From Clostridia bacterium (GTDB taxonomy: Bacteria; Bacillota; Clostridia; Oscillospirales; CAG-272), in assembly GCA_017428635.1 (NCBI GenBank), contig JAFRQK010000046.1, positions 68,874-132,873 of the forward strand: DNA of 64,000 nt, written 5' to 3'. How positions within the stretch are numbered: position 1 is the first letter of the stretch; each line of letters starts with the position of its first letter. Under the pieces are notes generated by a model. That model had not been told where the DNA came from and searched no databases. It worked only from the letters and a program-made list of their open reading frames with translations. Of the stretch, positions 50,664 through 59,443 are shown piece after piece. The position numbers and the translations under genes are program-made.

Positions 50664-51203
50664 TTACTTACCGGTCTTACCGGCCTTGCGGCGGATGTGC
50701 TCGTTTTCATACTTGACACCCTTGCCGAGGTACGGTTCCGGAGGTCTCTTGGAGCGGATCTCCGCGGCGATCTGTCCGCAAACCTGCTTGTCGTAGCTGT
50801 TGACGATAATCGTGTTCTGATCGGGAACGTCGAACTTCACGACGTCGGTCTCTTCAAAGTAGATCGGGTGAGAGTGACCGAGGTTGAGGACAAGACGCTT
50901 GCCTTCCTTCGCCGCTCTGTAGCCGACGCCGACTATCACGAGTTTCTTCGAGAATCCCGTCGACACGCCGACGACCATGTTGTTGATGATCGTTCTCGTC
51001 ATGCCGTGGAGTGAACGGTGTTCCTTCGTGTCGTCGGGACGGGTAACGGTGACGACCGCGCCGTCGACCTTGACAGTCATGGAGTGGGGAGCGTCGAAAT
51101 TGAGCTCGCCCTTCGGGCCCTTAACGGTGACGTGGTTTGCCTCGTCAACGTTGACGGTAACGCCCGCGGGAACGGCGATGGGGGCTCTTCCTATTCTTGA
51201 CAT
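50664..51203 (-). CDS. rplF: 50S ribosomal protein L6
   Basis: 179 residues with two repeated L6 folds: SRIGRAPIAVPAGVTVNVDE at the start, GVSTGFSKKLVIVGVGYRA in the linker and the C-terminal IRSKRPPEPYLGKGVKY signature. It binds near the sarcin-ricin loop at the factor-binding site. Confidence 0.97.
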   Translation of the reverse strand: MSRIGRAPIAVPAGVTVNVDEANHVTVKGPKGELNFDAPHSMTVKVDGAVVTVTRPDDTKEHRSLHGMTRTIINNMVVGVSTGFSKKLVIVGVGYRAAKEGKRLVLNLGHSHPIYFEETDVVKFDVPDQNTIIVNSYDKQVCGQIAAEIRSKRPPEPYLGKGVKYENEHIRRKAGKTGK

Positions 51204-51220
51204 TTCAGTATCCCCCTTCC

Positions 51221-51619
51221 TTACCAGACAAAGGCGAGGATCTCGCCGCCGACGTGTTCGCGTCTGGCTTCTTTGTCAGTCATGATACCCTTGGACGTGG
51301 AAACGATGGCGATACCGAGGCCGCCGAGGACCTTCGGCATATCATCGCAGTTGGAGTAGATCCTGAGACCCGGTTTTGAAACGCGGCGAAGACCGTGGAT
51401 GACCGCTTTCTTGCCCGTCTCGTATTTCAGAGCGACTCTGATGACGCCCTGCTTGCCGTCTTCGATTACCTGAACGCCCTTGATGTAGCCTTCGCGGAGC
51501 AGAATGTCCGCGATCTGCTTCTTCATGTTGGACGCCGGGATGTCGACGGTCTCGTGCTTTGCGCTGCTTGCGTTTCTGATCCTTGTCAGCATATCCGCAA
51601 TAACGTCTGAAATCTGCAT
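51221..51619 (-). CDS. rpsH: 30S ribosomal protein S8
   Basis: 132 residues. [20 protein letters not shown] at the N-terminus and the C-terminal [18 protein letters not shown] signature. It binds helix 21 of 16S rRNA and in some bacteria represses the spc operon. Here it is preceded by an unusually long, hairpin-rich 172-base spacer after rpsN. Confidence 0.97.
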   Translation of the reverse strand: MQISDVIADMLTRIRNASSAKHETVDIPASNMKKQIADILLREGYIKGVQVIEDGKQGVIRVALKYETGKKAVIHGLRRVSKPGLRIYSNCDDMPKVLGGLGIAIVSTSKGIMTDKEARREHVGGEILAFVW

Positions 51620-51791
51620 AATTTTTTCCTCCTGTCATGCAAGTTTATCTTGCTGCCGGCGTGAGCGCCAGCCGCTCGCCGACGGTTAAATCCGTTGAGG
51701 ATTTCCTATCGGCGCGGAACTGCGGAGTCGGGACTCCGTCCCATACCGCTGCCTGCCGGCGCGAAGCCGGTCGGCACTTCTCCTCCCGCTC
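51620..51791 (-). promoter_or_regulatory. Hairpin-rich spacer between rpsN and rpsH
   Basis: 172 bases where a gap under 30 is usual. Five separate perfect stems follow each other: CCGGC/GCCGG (51756-51770), GGGAC/GTCCC (51730-51742), AAATCC/GGATTT (51688-51704), GAGCG/CGCTC (51663-51677) and GCAAG/CTTGC (51639-51653), the last just before the rpsH ribosome binding site. No coding frame or promoter is apparent. It could be a processing site, a protein-binding leader for S8, or an inserted repeat. Confidence 0.4.
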
Positions 51792-51977
51792 TTACCAGGA
51801 CGCTTTTCTGACGCCGGGGATCTCTCCCTTGTAGGCAAGCTCTCTGAAGCAGATACGGCAGATGCCGTATTTGCGGAGATAGGCGTGAGGTCTGCCGCAG
51901 ATCTTGCAGCGGTTGTACTCTCTGGTGGAGTATTTCTGCTTCTTCTGCTGCTTGTTGATCATCGCTTTTTTAGCCAT
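51792..51977 (-). CDS. rpsN: 30S ribosomal protein S14, type Z
   Basis: 61 residues, the short zinc-binding form, with CKIC and CRIC pairs (residues 24-27 and 40-43) and the C-terminal [11 protein letters not shown]. The N-terminal [20 protein letters not shown] is typical. The zinc form here fits the zinc forms of S4 and L36 in the same operon. Confidence 0.97.
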   Translation of the reverse strand: MAKKAMINKQQKKQKYSTREYNRCKICGRPHAYLRKYGICRICFRELAYKGEIPGVRKASW

Positions 51978-52066
51978 TATGAATGATCCATGCCTTTCTT
52001 TTTAAGCTTGGCGCGGGTTTGCCGCGCATTCTTCTTTGAGCCGCGGTCACGCCGCGGCACGAAACG

Positions 52067-52606
52067 TCAGTTTGCGAAAGGAGCTCCCATGAGGGTGAGC
52101 AGTTCTCTTGCTTCCTCGTCGGTCAGAGCGGTGGTGACGAAGCAAACGTCCATACCGCGGACCTTATCGACCTTTTCATACTCGATCTCGGGGAATATGA
52201 GCTGCTCTTTGAGTCCGAGGGCATAGTTTCCTCTGCCGTCGAACGCCTCAGGGTTGATACCTTTGAAGTCACGGACGCGCGGGAGAGCGAAATTGAAGAG
52301 TTTGTCGATAAACTCGTACATACGCTCGCCGCGGAGAGTGACCTTCGCGCCGATCTTCATGCCCTGACGGAGTTTGAAGTTCGCAACGGACTTCTTCGCG
52401 TACGTGGGCACAGCCTTCTGGCCGGAGATCTTGGTGAGGTCCTCGATAACGGAATCGATGACCTTCGTGTTTTCCCTTGCTTCACCCGCGCCGACGTTGA
52501 TGACGACTTTGTCGATCTTCGGGATCTGCATCACGCTCTTGTACTCGAACTTTTTCATGAGGGCGGGAGCAACCTCGGTCTTATACAGTTCCGAAAGTCT
52601 TGACAT
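52067..52606 (-). CDS. rplE: 50S ribosomal protein L5
   Basis: 179 residues. [37 protein letters not shown], the signature [20 protein letters not shown] and a [17 protein letters not shown]-terminus. It binds 5S rRNA and touches P-site tRNA and S13. An 89-base gap separates it from rpsN. Confidence 0.97.
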   Translation of the reverse strand: MSRLSELYKTEVAPALMKKFEYKSVMQIPKIDKVVINVGAGEARENTKVIDSVIEDLTKISGQKAVPTYAKKSVANFKLRQGMKIGAKVTLRGERMYEFIDKLFNFALPRVRDFKGINPEAFDGRGNYALGLKEQLIFPEIEYEKVDKVRGMDVCFVTTALTDEEARELLTLMGAPFAN

Positions 52607-52621
52607 TGCTCTTACCTCCTA

Positions 52622-52948
52622 TCAAAGCTCGGCTCCGCACTTAGCGCAGGTGCGGACCTTTTTCTTTTTGCCGTTTTTCTCCACGAATTTGTGGGCGACT
52701 CTGGTCGCCTTCTTGCAGGACGGGCAGACGATCTGGACCTTGGACGCGTACATTGCGCCCTCGACCTCGACTATACCGCCGTTCTCCTGCGGAGGTCTCG
52801 GCTTGACGTGTTTCTTGACGATCCCGACGCCCTGAACGATGACCTTTCCCTCTTTCGGGGAAACTTCAAGGACCTTACCGGTCTTGCCGCGGTCATCACC
52901 GGAGACGACTATGACGGTATCGTCTTTCTTGACGTGTACTTTATTCAT
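52622..52948 (-). CDS. rplX: 50S ribosomal protein L24
   Basis: 108 residues. The N-terminal KOW motif DDTVIVVSGDDRGKTGKVL and GVGIVKKHVKPRPPQENGGI are standard. The C-terminal part contains CPSC and CAKC pairs, a zinc-ribbon-like feature found in many Gram-positive L24 proteins. It is an assembly initiator of the 50S subunit. Confidence 0.96.
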   Translation of the reverse strand: MNKVHVKKDDTVIVVSGDDRGKTGKVLEVSPKEGKVIVQGVGIVKKHVKPRPPQENGGIVEVEGAMYASKVQIVCPSCKKATRVAHKFVEKNGKKKKVRTCAKCGAEL

Positions 52949-52965
52949 TTATGTCTCCTCCGATC

Positions 52966-53334
52966 TCAAAGTACTTCGGGTGCGAGGGAGAGGATCTTCG
53001 TGTACTCGTGCTCGCGGAGTTCGCGCGCCACAGGACCGAAGATACGAGTCCCTCTCGGGTTTTTGTCGTCGCCGATAATGACCGCCGCGTTCTCATCGAA
53101 TTTGATGTAAGAACCGTCGGGACGGCGAAGACCTTTAACGCTTCTGACTATCACCGCTTTGACAACGTCGCCCTTCTTGACGACGCCGCCGGGCGAAGCC
53201 TTCTTGACGGTGCAGACAACAACGTCGCCGATGTTGCCGTACCGTCTTCCGGTGCCGCCGAGCACACGGATGCACATAAGTTCCTTAGCGCCCGTGTTGT
53301 CGGCTACCTTCATATATGATTGCTGCTGAATCAT
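52966..53334 (-). CDS. rplN: 50S ribosomal protein L14
   Basis: 122 residues. [20 protein letters not shown], the signature [20 protein letters not shown] and a late [15 protein letters not shown]. It sits beside L19 at the inter-subunit face. It follows rpsQ after a 106-base spacer. Confidence 0.97.
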   Translation of the reverse strand: MIQQQSYMKVADNTGAKELMCIRVLGGTGRRYGNIGDVVVCTVKKASPGGVVKKGDVVKAVIVRSVKGLRRPDGSYIKFDENAAVIIGDDKNPRGTRIFGPVARELREHEYTKILSLAPEVL

Positions 53335-53440
53335 TTTAAAGACATCCTCCGTTTGGATTTTTTTGCGGGACCACGATTTTGCGCGGTCCTCTGTCTCCCC
53401 GCGGCGTTTGACGCCCGGGAAGGGGGTTTAGGCGCTAAGA

Positions 53441-53701
53441 TTATTTTGCTTTCTCAATGATCCTCACGAGTCTCCATCTCTTGGTCTTCGAGAGAGGTCT
53501 GGTCTCCATGATCTCGACCTTGTCGCCGATCCGGCATTCGCCGTTCTCGTCGTGAGCGTGGACCTTGGAAGTTCTTTTGATGATCTTACCGTACGTGGGG
53601 TGTTTTACGTTGTCTTCGATAGCGACGACGACGGTCTTGTCCATCTTGTCGCTGACGACCTTGCCCACTCTGGTTTTTCTAAGGTTACGTGTGTTTTCCA
53701 T
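53441..53701 (-). CDS. rpsQ: 30S ribosomal protein S17
   Basis: 86 residues. [20 protein letters not shown] and [18 protein letters not shown] are standard S17 blocks. Primary binder of the 16S 5' domain. The 106-base gap to rplN contains one imperfect hairpin (GGACC...GGTCC) without a T tail. Confidence 0.97.
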   Translation of the reverse strand: MENTRNLRKTRVGKVVSDKMDKTVVVAIEDNVKHPTYGKIIKRTSKVHAHDENGECRIGDKVEIMETRPLSKTKRWRLVRIIEKAK

Positions 53702-53715
53702 CTTTTATATCCCCC

Positions 53716-53904
53716 TCACGCGTTCTTCTCGCTGATGATGGTCATGACCCTGGCGATTTCTTTCTTCGTGTCGGAAATCTTGTGGGGATTGTCAAGCTGG
53801 TTGATGGCGTGCTGGAAACGAAGGTTGAAGAGCTCTCCCTTGAGATCCTTCAGCATGGCTTCGAGTTCCGCGCCGGTTTTATTTCTGAGTTCTGACGTTC
53901 TCAC
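53716..53904 (-). CDS. rpmC: 50S ribosomal protein L29
   Basis: 62 residues, two helices: [20 protein letters not shown] and [20 protein letters not shown]. It lies at the peptide exit and contacts trigger factor and SRP via L23. Only three bases separate it from rplP. Confidence 0.96.
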   Translation of the reverse strand: MRTSELRNKTGAELEAMLKDLKGELFNLRFQHAINQLDNPHKISDTKKEIARVMTIISEKNA

Positions 53905-53907
53905 AGC

Positions 53908-54339
53908 TTATCCCTCCACTTCACTTTCAAGCATCTCACGGGAGACGAAGCGGCACTTGATCGGGAGCTTATGCATAGCGAGACGCATAGCCTCGCGCGC
54001 AATGTCCTCGGTGACTCCGTCCATCTCGAAGAGAACTCTGCCGGGTTTGACGACGGCTACCCAGTATTCGGGCGCGCCTTTACCGGAACCCATTCGGGTT
54101 TCAAGCGGCTTTTTCGTCACGGGCTTATCGGGGAATATTTTGATCCAGACCTGACCGCCACGGCGGATGTATCTCGTCATGGCGACACGGGCCGCCTCGA
54201 TCTGATTCGCCGTGATCCAGGCGGGTTCGCTGGCTACGAGACCGTAGCTGCCGTACGCGAGCTTGTTGCCGCGGGTGGCGACGCCCTTCATGCGTCCTCT
54301 CTGAACCCTTCTGAATTTTACTCTTTTAGGCATTAACAT
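53908..54339 (-). CDS. rplP: 50S ribosomal protein L16
   Basis: 143 residues from the ATG at 54339, which gives the usual [11 protein letters not shown] start; AAGGAGG lies eight bases upstream, whereas the next ATG (54333) would be 14 away. Signatures: [20 protein letters not shown] and [20 protein letters not shown]. It organises A-site tRNA. Its start overlaps the end of rpsC by 14 bases. Confidence 0.97.
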   Translation of the reverse strand: MLMPKRVKFRRVQRGRMKGVATRGNKLAYGSYGLVASEPAWITANQIEAARVAMTRYIRRGGQVWIKIFPDKPVTKKPLETRMGSGKGAPEYWVAVVKPGRVLFEMDGVTEDIAREAMRLAMHKLPIKCRFVSREMLESEVEG

Positions 54340-55273
54340 CGGTCACGCCTCCTTCCTTGGGTGCGTCGGCCGCGGGCGCCTCTTCACGGGGAGCTCGGGG
54401 AGCTTTGGGGGCTTCTCTTCTGAAACCGGGATCTCTGAAGCCTCTGCCCTCTTTGCGCTCGACGCCGTCGCGTCCTCTGCCGTCGCGCCTGCCGCCGTCT
54501 CTGCGGTCGCCGCCTCTGCGGTCGCCGTCACGACGGTCGCCTCTGCGATCGCCGCCCCTGCGGTCGCCGTCACGACGGTCTCTGCGGTCGCCCGGTCTTC
54601 TGCCGCGTCTGTCGTCGCGCCGTTCGCCGGTGCGTGCGACCTCGGAGAGGACCTCGCCGTTGTAGATCCATACTTTGACGCCGATCTTGCCGTAGGTGGT
54701 GTCGGCTTCCCAGAAGCCGTAGTCGATGTCCGCGCGGAGCGTCTGCAGCGGAATGGTACCCTCGTGATAGTGCTCGCTGCGGGCGATGTCGGCGCCGCCG
54801 AGACGTCCGGAGACCGCTATCTTGATACCCTTCGCACCCATACGCATGGTGCGGCCGATCGCCTGCTTCATAGCGCGGCGGAACGCGATACGTCTCTCGA
54901 GCTGAGAGGCGATCGACTCCGCGACGAGCTGTGCGCAAAGGTCGATGTGCTTGACTTCAACTACGTTCACCGATACGGGAACGCCCATCCTCTTTTCGAG
55001 GTCGAGACGCAAAGCGTCGATCTCGCTGCCGCCGCGTCCGATGACGATACCCGGCTTAGCGCAGTGGATGAACACTCTCGCGCGGCCGGTGTTGTCCCTT
55101 TCGATCTCGATCTTCGGGATGCCTGCCGCGAAAAGCTTCTTTTTAAGATATTCTCTGATGTTGTAGTCAGAGACGAGGATGTCGCCGAATTTCTCATCGG
55201 ATGCGAACCATCTGGAATCCCAGTTTTTGATTACGCCGACTCTGAGTCCGTGCGGATTAACTTTCTGTCCCAC
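54326..55273 (-). CDS. rpsC: 30S ribosomal protein S3 with long low-complexity C-terminal tail
   Basis: 315 residues; typical S3 is 210-240. The body is normal: [20 protein letters not shown], the KH domain with [15 protein letters not shown], and the C-terminal domain with [20 protein letters not shown] ending at VWIYNGEVL (about residue 209). The last ~100 residues are a repetitive Arg/Asp/Gly tail ([24 protein letters not shown]) ending in an alanine/proline-rich acidic stretch. S3 lines the mRNA entry channel, so the tail would project there. Overlaps rplP by 14 bases. Confidence 0.95.
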   Translation of the reverse strand: MGQKVNPHGLRVGVIKNWDSRWFASDEKFGDILVSDYNIREYLKKKLFAAGIPKIEIERDNTGRARVFIHCAKPGIVIGRGGSEIDALRLDLEKRMGVPVSVNVVEVKHIDLCAQLVAESIASQLERRIAFRRAMKQAIGRTMRMGAKGIKIAVSGRLGGADIARSEHYHEGTIPLQTLRADIDYGFWEADTTYGKIGVKVWIYNGEVLSEVARTGERRDDRRGRRPGDRRDRRDGDRRGGDRRGDRRDGDRRGGDRRDGGRRDGRGRDGVERKEGRGFRDPGFRREAPKAPRAPREEAPAADAPKEGGVTDVNA

Positions 55274-55287
55274 TTTCGACTACCTCC

Positions 55288-55623
55288 TCACTGTTTTTCC
55301 GTAACCGCGACGGTTACGTGGCTGGTTCTCTTGTTGATGCGGTCCGCCGAACCCTTGCCTCTCGGCATGATCCTCTTGAGGATCGGACCCGCTCCGACGT
55401 AGCACTCGGAGACGACGAGGGTCTCGGGATCCATGCTGAAGTTGTGCTCGGCGTCAGCCGCGACCTTACGGAGAAGTTTCAGCACGTGTTCGCTTGCGGC
55501 CTTCGGAGTATTCCTGAGAATACCGACTGCCTCGGCGTAGCTCTTGCCTCTGATCAGATCGAGGACTACCTTGACCTTACGAGGGGAGATGCGGATATAT
55601 TTCTGTGTTGCTCTTGCTTCCAT
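55288..55623 (-). CDS. rplV: 50S ribosomal protein L22
   Basis: 111 residues. TQKYIRISPRKVKVVLDLIR, the KAASEHVLKLLRKVAADAEH helix and the exit-tunnel beta-hairpin LKRIMPRGKGSADRINKRTS. It lines the peptide exit tunnel; substitutions in the hairpin can give macrolide resistance, and nothing unusual is seen there. Confidence 0.97.
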   Translation of the reverse strand: MEARATQKYIRISPRKVKVVLDLIRGKSYAEAVGILRNTPKAASEHVLKLLRKVAADAEHNFSMDPETLVVSECYVGAGPILKRIMPRGKGSADRINKRTSHVTVAVTEKQ

Positions 55624-55644
55624 TGCTTTTCCTCCCTCTCCTCA

Positions 55645-55926
55645 TTACTTACCGTTGTTGGAGGTCTTCGATCCCGCGTGGCCCTTGAAGGTCCTGGTGG
55701 GAGCGAATTCGCCCAACTTATGGCCGACCATATCCTCGGTGATGTAAACCGGGATGTGACGTCTGCCGTCGTGAACGGCGATCGTATGGCCGATGAATTC
55801 CGGGAAAATGGTAGAGGCTCTTGACCAGGTCTTGAGCACTTTTTTGTCGCCCTTTTCGTTCATGGCGGAGATCCTCGCGTAGAGTTTCGCCTCAACGTAC
55901 GGCGCTTTCTTCAAGCTTCTGCTCAT
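55645..55926 (-). CDS. rpsS: 30S ribosomal protein S19
   Basis: 93 residues. [40 protein letters not shown] and [17 protein letters not shown] are standard. It pairs with S13 in the 30S head. Confidence 0.97.
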   Translation of the reverse strand: MSRSLKKAPYVEAKLYARISAMNEKGDKKVLKTWSRASTIFPEFIGHTIAVHDGRRHIPVYITEDMVGHKLGEFAPTRTFKGHAGSKTSNNGK

Positions 55927-55939
55927 TTATGCTGCCTCC

Positions 55940-56767
55940 TTACCTGTCGTTTCTGCGTTTGACGATGAACTTGTCGGTCCTTGCCTTCTTGTCTCTCGTC
56001 TTATAGCCGAGAGCCGGCTTGCCCCAGGGGGTCACAGGGCCCGGACGGCCGATCGGGCTCTTGCCCTCGCCGCCGCCGTGCGGGTGATCGCAGGGGTTCA
56101 TGACCGAACCGCGGACCGTCGGACGAACGCCCATGTGACGACGTCTTCCGGCTTTACCGATCTTGACGGTGTCGTGCTCGACGTTGGAGATCTGGCCGAT
56201 CGTCGCGCGGCATCCGATGCGGATGTAACGGACTTCTCCGGAGGGGAGTCTGACCTGAGCCATCTCGCCTTCCTTAGCCATCAGCTGAGCCTGCACGCCC
56301 GCAGACCGTACGAGCTGTCCGCCCTTACCGGGGTAAAGCTCGATGTTGTTGATGAACGTACCGACGGGGATATTCGCAAGCGGCAGGGTGTTGCCGGGCT
56401 TGATATCGGAATCCGCGCCGGAGGAGATCACCATACCGTCGGTGACGCCGACGGATGCTACCTCGTAGCTCTTCTTACCGTTTTCATCCTGAAGAAGGGC
56501 GATGTAAGCGGTCCTGTTGGGGTCGTACTCGACGCCGACGACCGTCTTCTTGCCGTCTTCTCTCTTGAAGTCGATGATACGGTATTTCTGTCTGTTGCCG
56601 CCGCCTTTGTGACGAACGGTGATCCTGCCGTAGCTGTTGCGGCCGGAATGTTTCTTTTTCTTTGCAAGAAGGCTCTTTTCGGGAGTGGACTTCGTTACTT
56701 CCTCGAAGGAGGGCACTGACATATGTCTTCTTGCAGGAGAGGTCGGTTTATATTTTCTTGCCGGCAT
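55940..56767 (-). CDS. rplB: 50S ribosomal protein L2
   Basis: 275 residues. [20 protein letters not shown] at the start, [20 protein letters not shown], and the catalytic-centre loop [17 protein letters not shown] with the conserved His. One of the most conserved proteins near the peptidyl-transferase centre. Confidence 0.98.
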   Translation of the reverse strand: MPARKYKPTSPARRHMSVPSFEEVTKSTPEKSLLAKKKKHSGRNSYGRITVRHKGGGNRQKYRIIDFKREDGKKTVVGVEYDPNRTAYIALLQDENGKKSYEVASVGVTDGMVISSGADSDIKPGNTLPLANIPVGTFINNIELYPGKGGQLVRSAGVQAQLMAKEGEMAQVRLPSGEVRYIRIGCRATIGQISNVEHDTVKIGKAGRRRHMGVRPTVRGSVMNPCDHPHGGGEGKSPIGRPGPVTPWGKPALGYKTRDKKARTDKFIVKRRNDR

Positions 56768-56785
56768 TCTGTTTCTCCTCCTTCA

Positions 56786-57079
56786 TCAGTTCATGCCCTC
56801 AAAGAACTCGATCGTCTTTGATTCGGGCTTGAGAGTTACGATTGCTTTTTTCCACTCGGCGGTCCTGCCCGGAACGTAACGAACTCTCTTGGGCTTGCTC
56901 TTCATATTCATAACGTTGACGGCCTGGACCTTGACGCCGAAGAGTTCCTCAACGGCTTTCGCGATCTCGGGCTTCGTCGCGTCGGGCGCGACTTTGAAGG
57001 TGTATTTCTTCTCGGAGATCATGTCCATCGATTTCTCGGTGATGATCGGCTTCAGAATGATATCCTGTGCGAATTTCAT
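56786..57079 (-). CDS. rplW: 50S ribosomal protein L23
   Basis: 97 residues. DIILKPIITEKSMDMISEKK, FKVAPDATKPEIAKAVEELF and the extended loop KSKPKRVRYVPGRTAEWKKA. Docking point for trigger factor and SRP at the tunnel exit. Its ATG overlaps the rplD stop by four bases. Confidence 0.97.
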   Translation of the reverse strand: MKFAQDIILKPIITEKSMDMISEKKYTFKVAPDATKPEIAKAVEELFGVKVQAVNVMNMKSKPKRVRYVPGRTAEWKKAIVTLKPESKTIEFFEGMN

Positions 57080-57702
57080 TTGTCGTACACCTCCTCGATC
57101 TTACGCGCGGCGTCCTGAGCGATCACGAGGGTCGTGCAGTTCAGGATGTCGTACACGTTAAGAGTGTTCGGATAAGCGACGGTGACGCCCGGAATGTTGC
57201 CGAGGCTGCGATAGACCTTGTCGTCCTTCTCGGGAATGACGACGAGGGCTTTCTTCGCCGCTCCGACGTCGGAGAGCATCTTGACCATCGTCTTCGTCTT
57301 GTACTCTTCGGTCTTTATAGCGTCGATGACGATCATGTCTTCGCTCGCTACTTTGGACGAGAGAGCGCCGGTGATCGCAAGGGCTCTTACCTTGCGGTTG
57401 AGTTTCGTTCTGTACGAACGGGGCTTCGGGCCGAGAGCGACTCCGCCGTGAGTCCACTGAGGACTTCTGGTGGAACCCTGTCTGGCGCGGCCGGTCCCCT
57501 TCTGACGCCACGGTTTCTTGCCGCCGCCGGAGACCTCGGTCCTCGTCAGAGTGGACTGAGTGCCCTGTCTCTGGTTGCCGAGATAGTTTTTGACAGCCGC
57601 GTGGAGGACAGCACCGTTAACGGGAGCTGCAAACACTTTGTCGGAGAGGCTGATCGTTCCGACTTCGCCGCCCGCCATGTTGACAACTTTGATTTCTGGC
57701 AT
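57076..57702 (-). CDS. rplD: 50S ribosomal protein L4
   Basis: 208 residues. The tunnel loop includes QGTQSTLTRTEVSGGGKKPW and RQKGTGRARQGSTRSPQWTH-type residues; the C-terminal globular part has MIVIDAIKTEEYKTKTMVKM. In Gammaproteobacteria L4 also represses the S10 operon; no evidence here either way beyond a long leader. Confidence 0.97.
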   Translation of the reverse strand: MPEIKVVNMAGGEVGTISLSDKVFAAPVNGAVLHAAVKNYLGNQRQGTQSTLTRTEVSGGGKKPWRQKGTGRARQGSTRSPQWTHGGVALGPKPRSYRTKLNRKVRALAITGALSSKVASEDMIVIDAIKTEEYKTKTMVKMLSDVGAAKKALVVIPEKDDKVYRSLGNIPGVTVAYPNTLNVYDILNCTTLVIAQDAARKIEEVYDK

Positions 57703-57722
57703 TTTTCTTTCCTCCTTCCGAC

Positions 57723-58352
57723 TTATTTAACGCTGTCGCGGATGAACACGATATTGCCGCGGGATCCGGGAACGGCTCCCTTGAGGGCGATGAGGTTCTT
57801 TTCCGCGTCGACTTTTACGACTTCGAGATTCAGGACGGTGACCTGTTCGTTACCGTACTGTCCCGCCATCTTCTTGTTCTTGTAGATCCTGGACGGCGTC
57901 GAGTTGGCTCCCATGGAACCGGGCTGACGGTGGACAGGACCCGTACCGTGCGTCATCTTGAGAGTGTGGAAGCCCCATCTCTTGACTGCTCCGGAGTAAC
58001 CGTGACCTTTGCTGGTGCCTGTAACGTCGACCTTGTCGCCTGCGGCGAAGGTATCGACTGCAACCACGTCACCGACGTTCATCGAAGCGGCGTCCTCAAG
58101 ACGGAATTCCTTGAGATGACGTTTCGGGCTGACGCCCGCTTTCTTGAAGTGACCGGCTCTCGGTTTGCCGACCAGCTTCTCACGGATATCTTCGAAGCTC
58201 AACTGTACGGCTTCGTATCCGTCGTTTTCGACGGTCTTCTTCTGAGTTACGGGGCATGGACCCGCCTCGATGACCGTCACGGGGATCACAAAACCGTTCT
58301 CGTCGAAGATCTGCGTCATCCCCAGCTTTTTGCCGATGATTCCTTTCTTCAT
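57723..58352 (-). CDS. rplC: 50S ribosomal protein L3
   Basis: 209 residues. [20 protein letters not shown] at the start, [20 protein letters not shown] and [20 protein letters not shown]. The loop reaches the peptidyl-transferase centre. It is separated from rpsJ by 170 bases that include the stems GTTGGC/GCCAAC (58381-58397) and GGGCA/TGCCC (58484-58502), an unusually long gap for this pair. Confidence 0.97.
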   Translation of the reverse strand: MKKGIIGKKLGMTQIFDENGFVIPVTVIEAGPCPVTQKKTVENDGYEAVQLSFEDIREKLVGKPRAGHFKKAGVSPKRHLKEFRLEDAASMNVGDVVAVDTFAAGDKVDVTGTSKGHGYSGAVKRWGFHTLKMTHGTGPVHRQPGSMGANSTPSRIYKNKKMAGQYGNEQVTVLNLEVVKVDAEKNLIALKGAVPGSRGNIVFIRDSVK

Positions 58353-58522
58353 CGTTTTTTCCTCCTTAAAAAGGTTATTGGTTGGCTCGCGGCCAACTTG
58401 ACCTCGCCGCCATCAAGCTTCGGGTCTCGATCCGGAGGGGATCTCCGCCTTTATCGCTCTGTACGGGTTGGCTTATTTCCAAAGGGCATGTGAGATCTGC
58501 CCGTTGGTACGTGGGTTTTGCC

Positions 58523-58834
58523 TTACAGTTTGAGATCGATGTCCACACCCGCGGGAAGTTCCACGGACATGAGAGCTTCGACGACCTTCTGCGAGGGCTT
58601 TCTGATCTCGATAAGTCTCTTGTGCGTTCTCTGCTCGAACTGTTCGCGGCTGTCCTTGTACTTGTGGACCGCGCGAAGGATCGTGACGATCTCTTTGTCG
58701 GTGGGAAGCGGAACGGGTCCGGAGACCTCCGCGCCGTTTCTCTTCGCGATCTCGACGATCTTAGCCGCCGCAGAGTCAACGAGGGTGTGCTCGTAACTCT
58801 TGAGCCTTACTCTGATCTTTTCGCTTGCTGCCAT
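58523..58834 (-). CDS. rpsJ: 30S ribosomal protein S10
   Basis: 103 residues from the ATG at 58834 (AAGGAGG a few bases upstream): [40 protein letters not shown] and [16 protein letters not shown]. The frame is open for 85 more codons upstream but without homology. In other bacteria S10 also joins NusB in antitermination. First gene of the superoperon. Confidence 0.97.
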   Translation of the reverse strand: MAASEKIRVRLKSYEHTLVDSAAAKIVEIAKRNGAEVSGPVPLPTDKEIVTILRAVHKYKDSREQFEQRTHKRLIEIRKPSQKVVEALMSVELPAGVDIDLKL

Positions 58835-59107
58835 GTTTTGCCTCCTTTTAAATATGTGTTTTTTTCTGAGGCGCTTTACACGCGTCCGGGCGTTCCTTTT
58901 GTCTCCGAAAGTGCGCCGAGACCGACTAACGTCGATCCCGGTTCGAAAAAGGGCAAAGATGCCCCCGCAGTCAGAGCAGAAAGGAGCGCGCCCCGCGCGT
59001 TCCCCGCCCGGCTTATGCCGGACATACTCCGCGGAAATTCCCCGCCCGCTCCCTGACAGTTCGGAGCGTTCGGCAACCTCCCGCATCATCGCGCATCAAA
59101 CAGCAGT
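58835..59107 (-). promoter_or_regulatory. Long 5' leader of the S10 superoperon
   Basis: About 265 bases lie between the predicted transcription start (near 59101) and rpsJ. Small dyads are visible (for example GGGGGC/GCCC and GGCATAAGCC), but I cannot identify a known leader class. It may carry autoregulation by a ribosomal protein or nothing of note. Confidence 0.4.
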
Positions 59108-59136
59108 ATTATATCATAAATGAAAGACGCTTTCAA
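59108..59136 (-). promoter_or_regulatory. Sigma-A type promoter of the S10-spc-alpha superoperon
   Basis: Minus strand TTGAAA (59136-59131), a 17-base spacer, TATAAT (59113-59108). It is the only good promoter seen upstream of rpsJ. Confidence 0.8.
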
Positions 59137-59324
59137 CAACTGTTCCGAAATTGACTTGAAAAAATAATGTGAGAAATTTTCGCGCGAAAACAAGACTCTT
59201 TTGGTAATAATTCACAAAACGCCTCGTTTTTCGCCTTTTTCCGCATTCAGGAGACGAAAAAACGGTCCGGGACTAGGATCGCTTCGCCAATAAGCAAAAA
59301 AAGTGCATATTTCGCGCGCGTATA
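59137..59324. other. Gene-free AT-rich spacer between divergent promoters
   Basis: 188 bases between the S10 promoter and the promoter of the membrane protein-TelA-TPM operon. No RNA gene, repeat or credible frame was recognised. Confidence 0.6.
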
Positions 59325-59353
59325 TTGAATTCAATTTTGAAATGTGCTATTAT
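59325..59353 (+). promoter_or_regulatory. Sigma-A type promoter of the membrane protein-TelA-TPM operon
   Basis: TTGAAT (59325-59330), a 17-base spacer, TATTAT (59348-59353), about 90 bases before the first gene. Confidence 0.75.
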
Positions 59354-59443
59354 ATACAGAAGGATGATTTTTGACAGGACCGTACGGGCGATCGCCCGCG
59401 GTCCGCGCCAGACATAAATAACCCCGGAAAGGAAAAACCGCCG

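Noticed and set aside
58835..59089. 85-codon extension of rpsJ, or a leader peptide, in the S10 leader
   Set aside because: No homology, and the proper rpsJ start has a strong ribosome binding site; open frames are common at this GC content.
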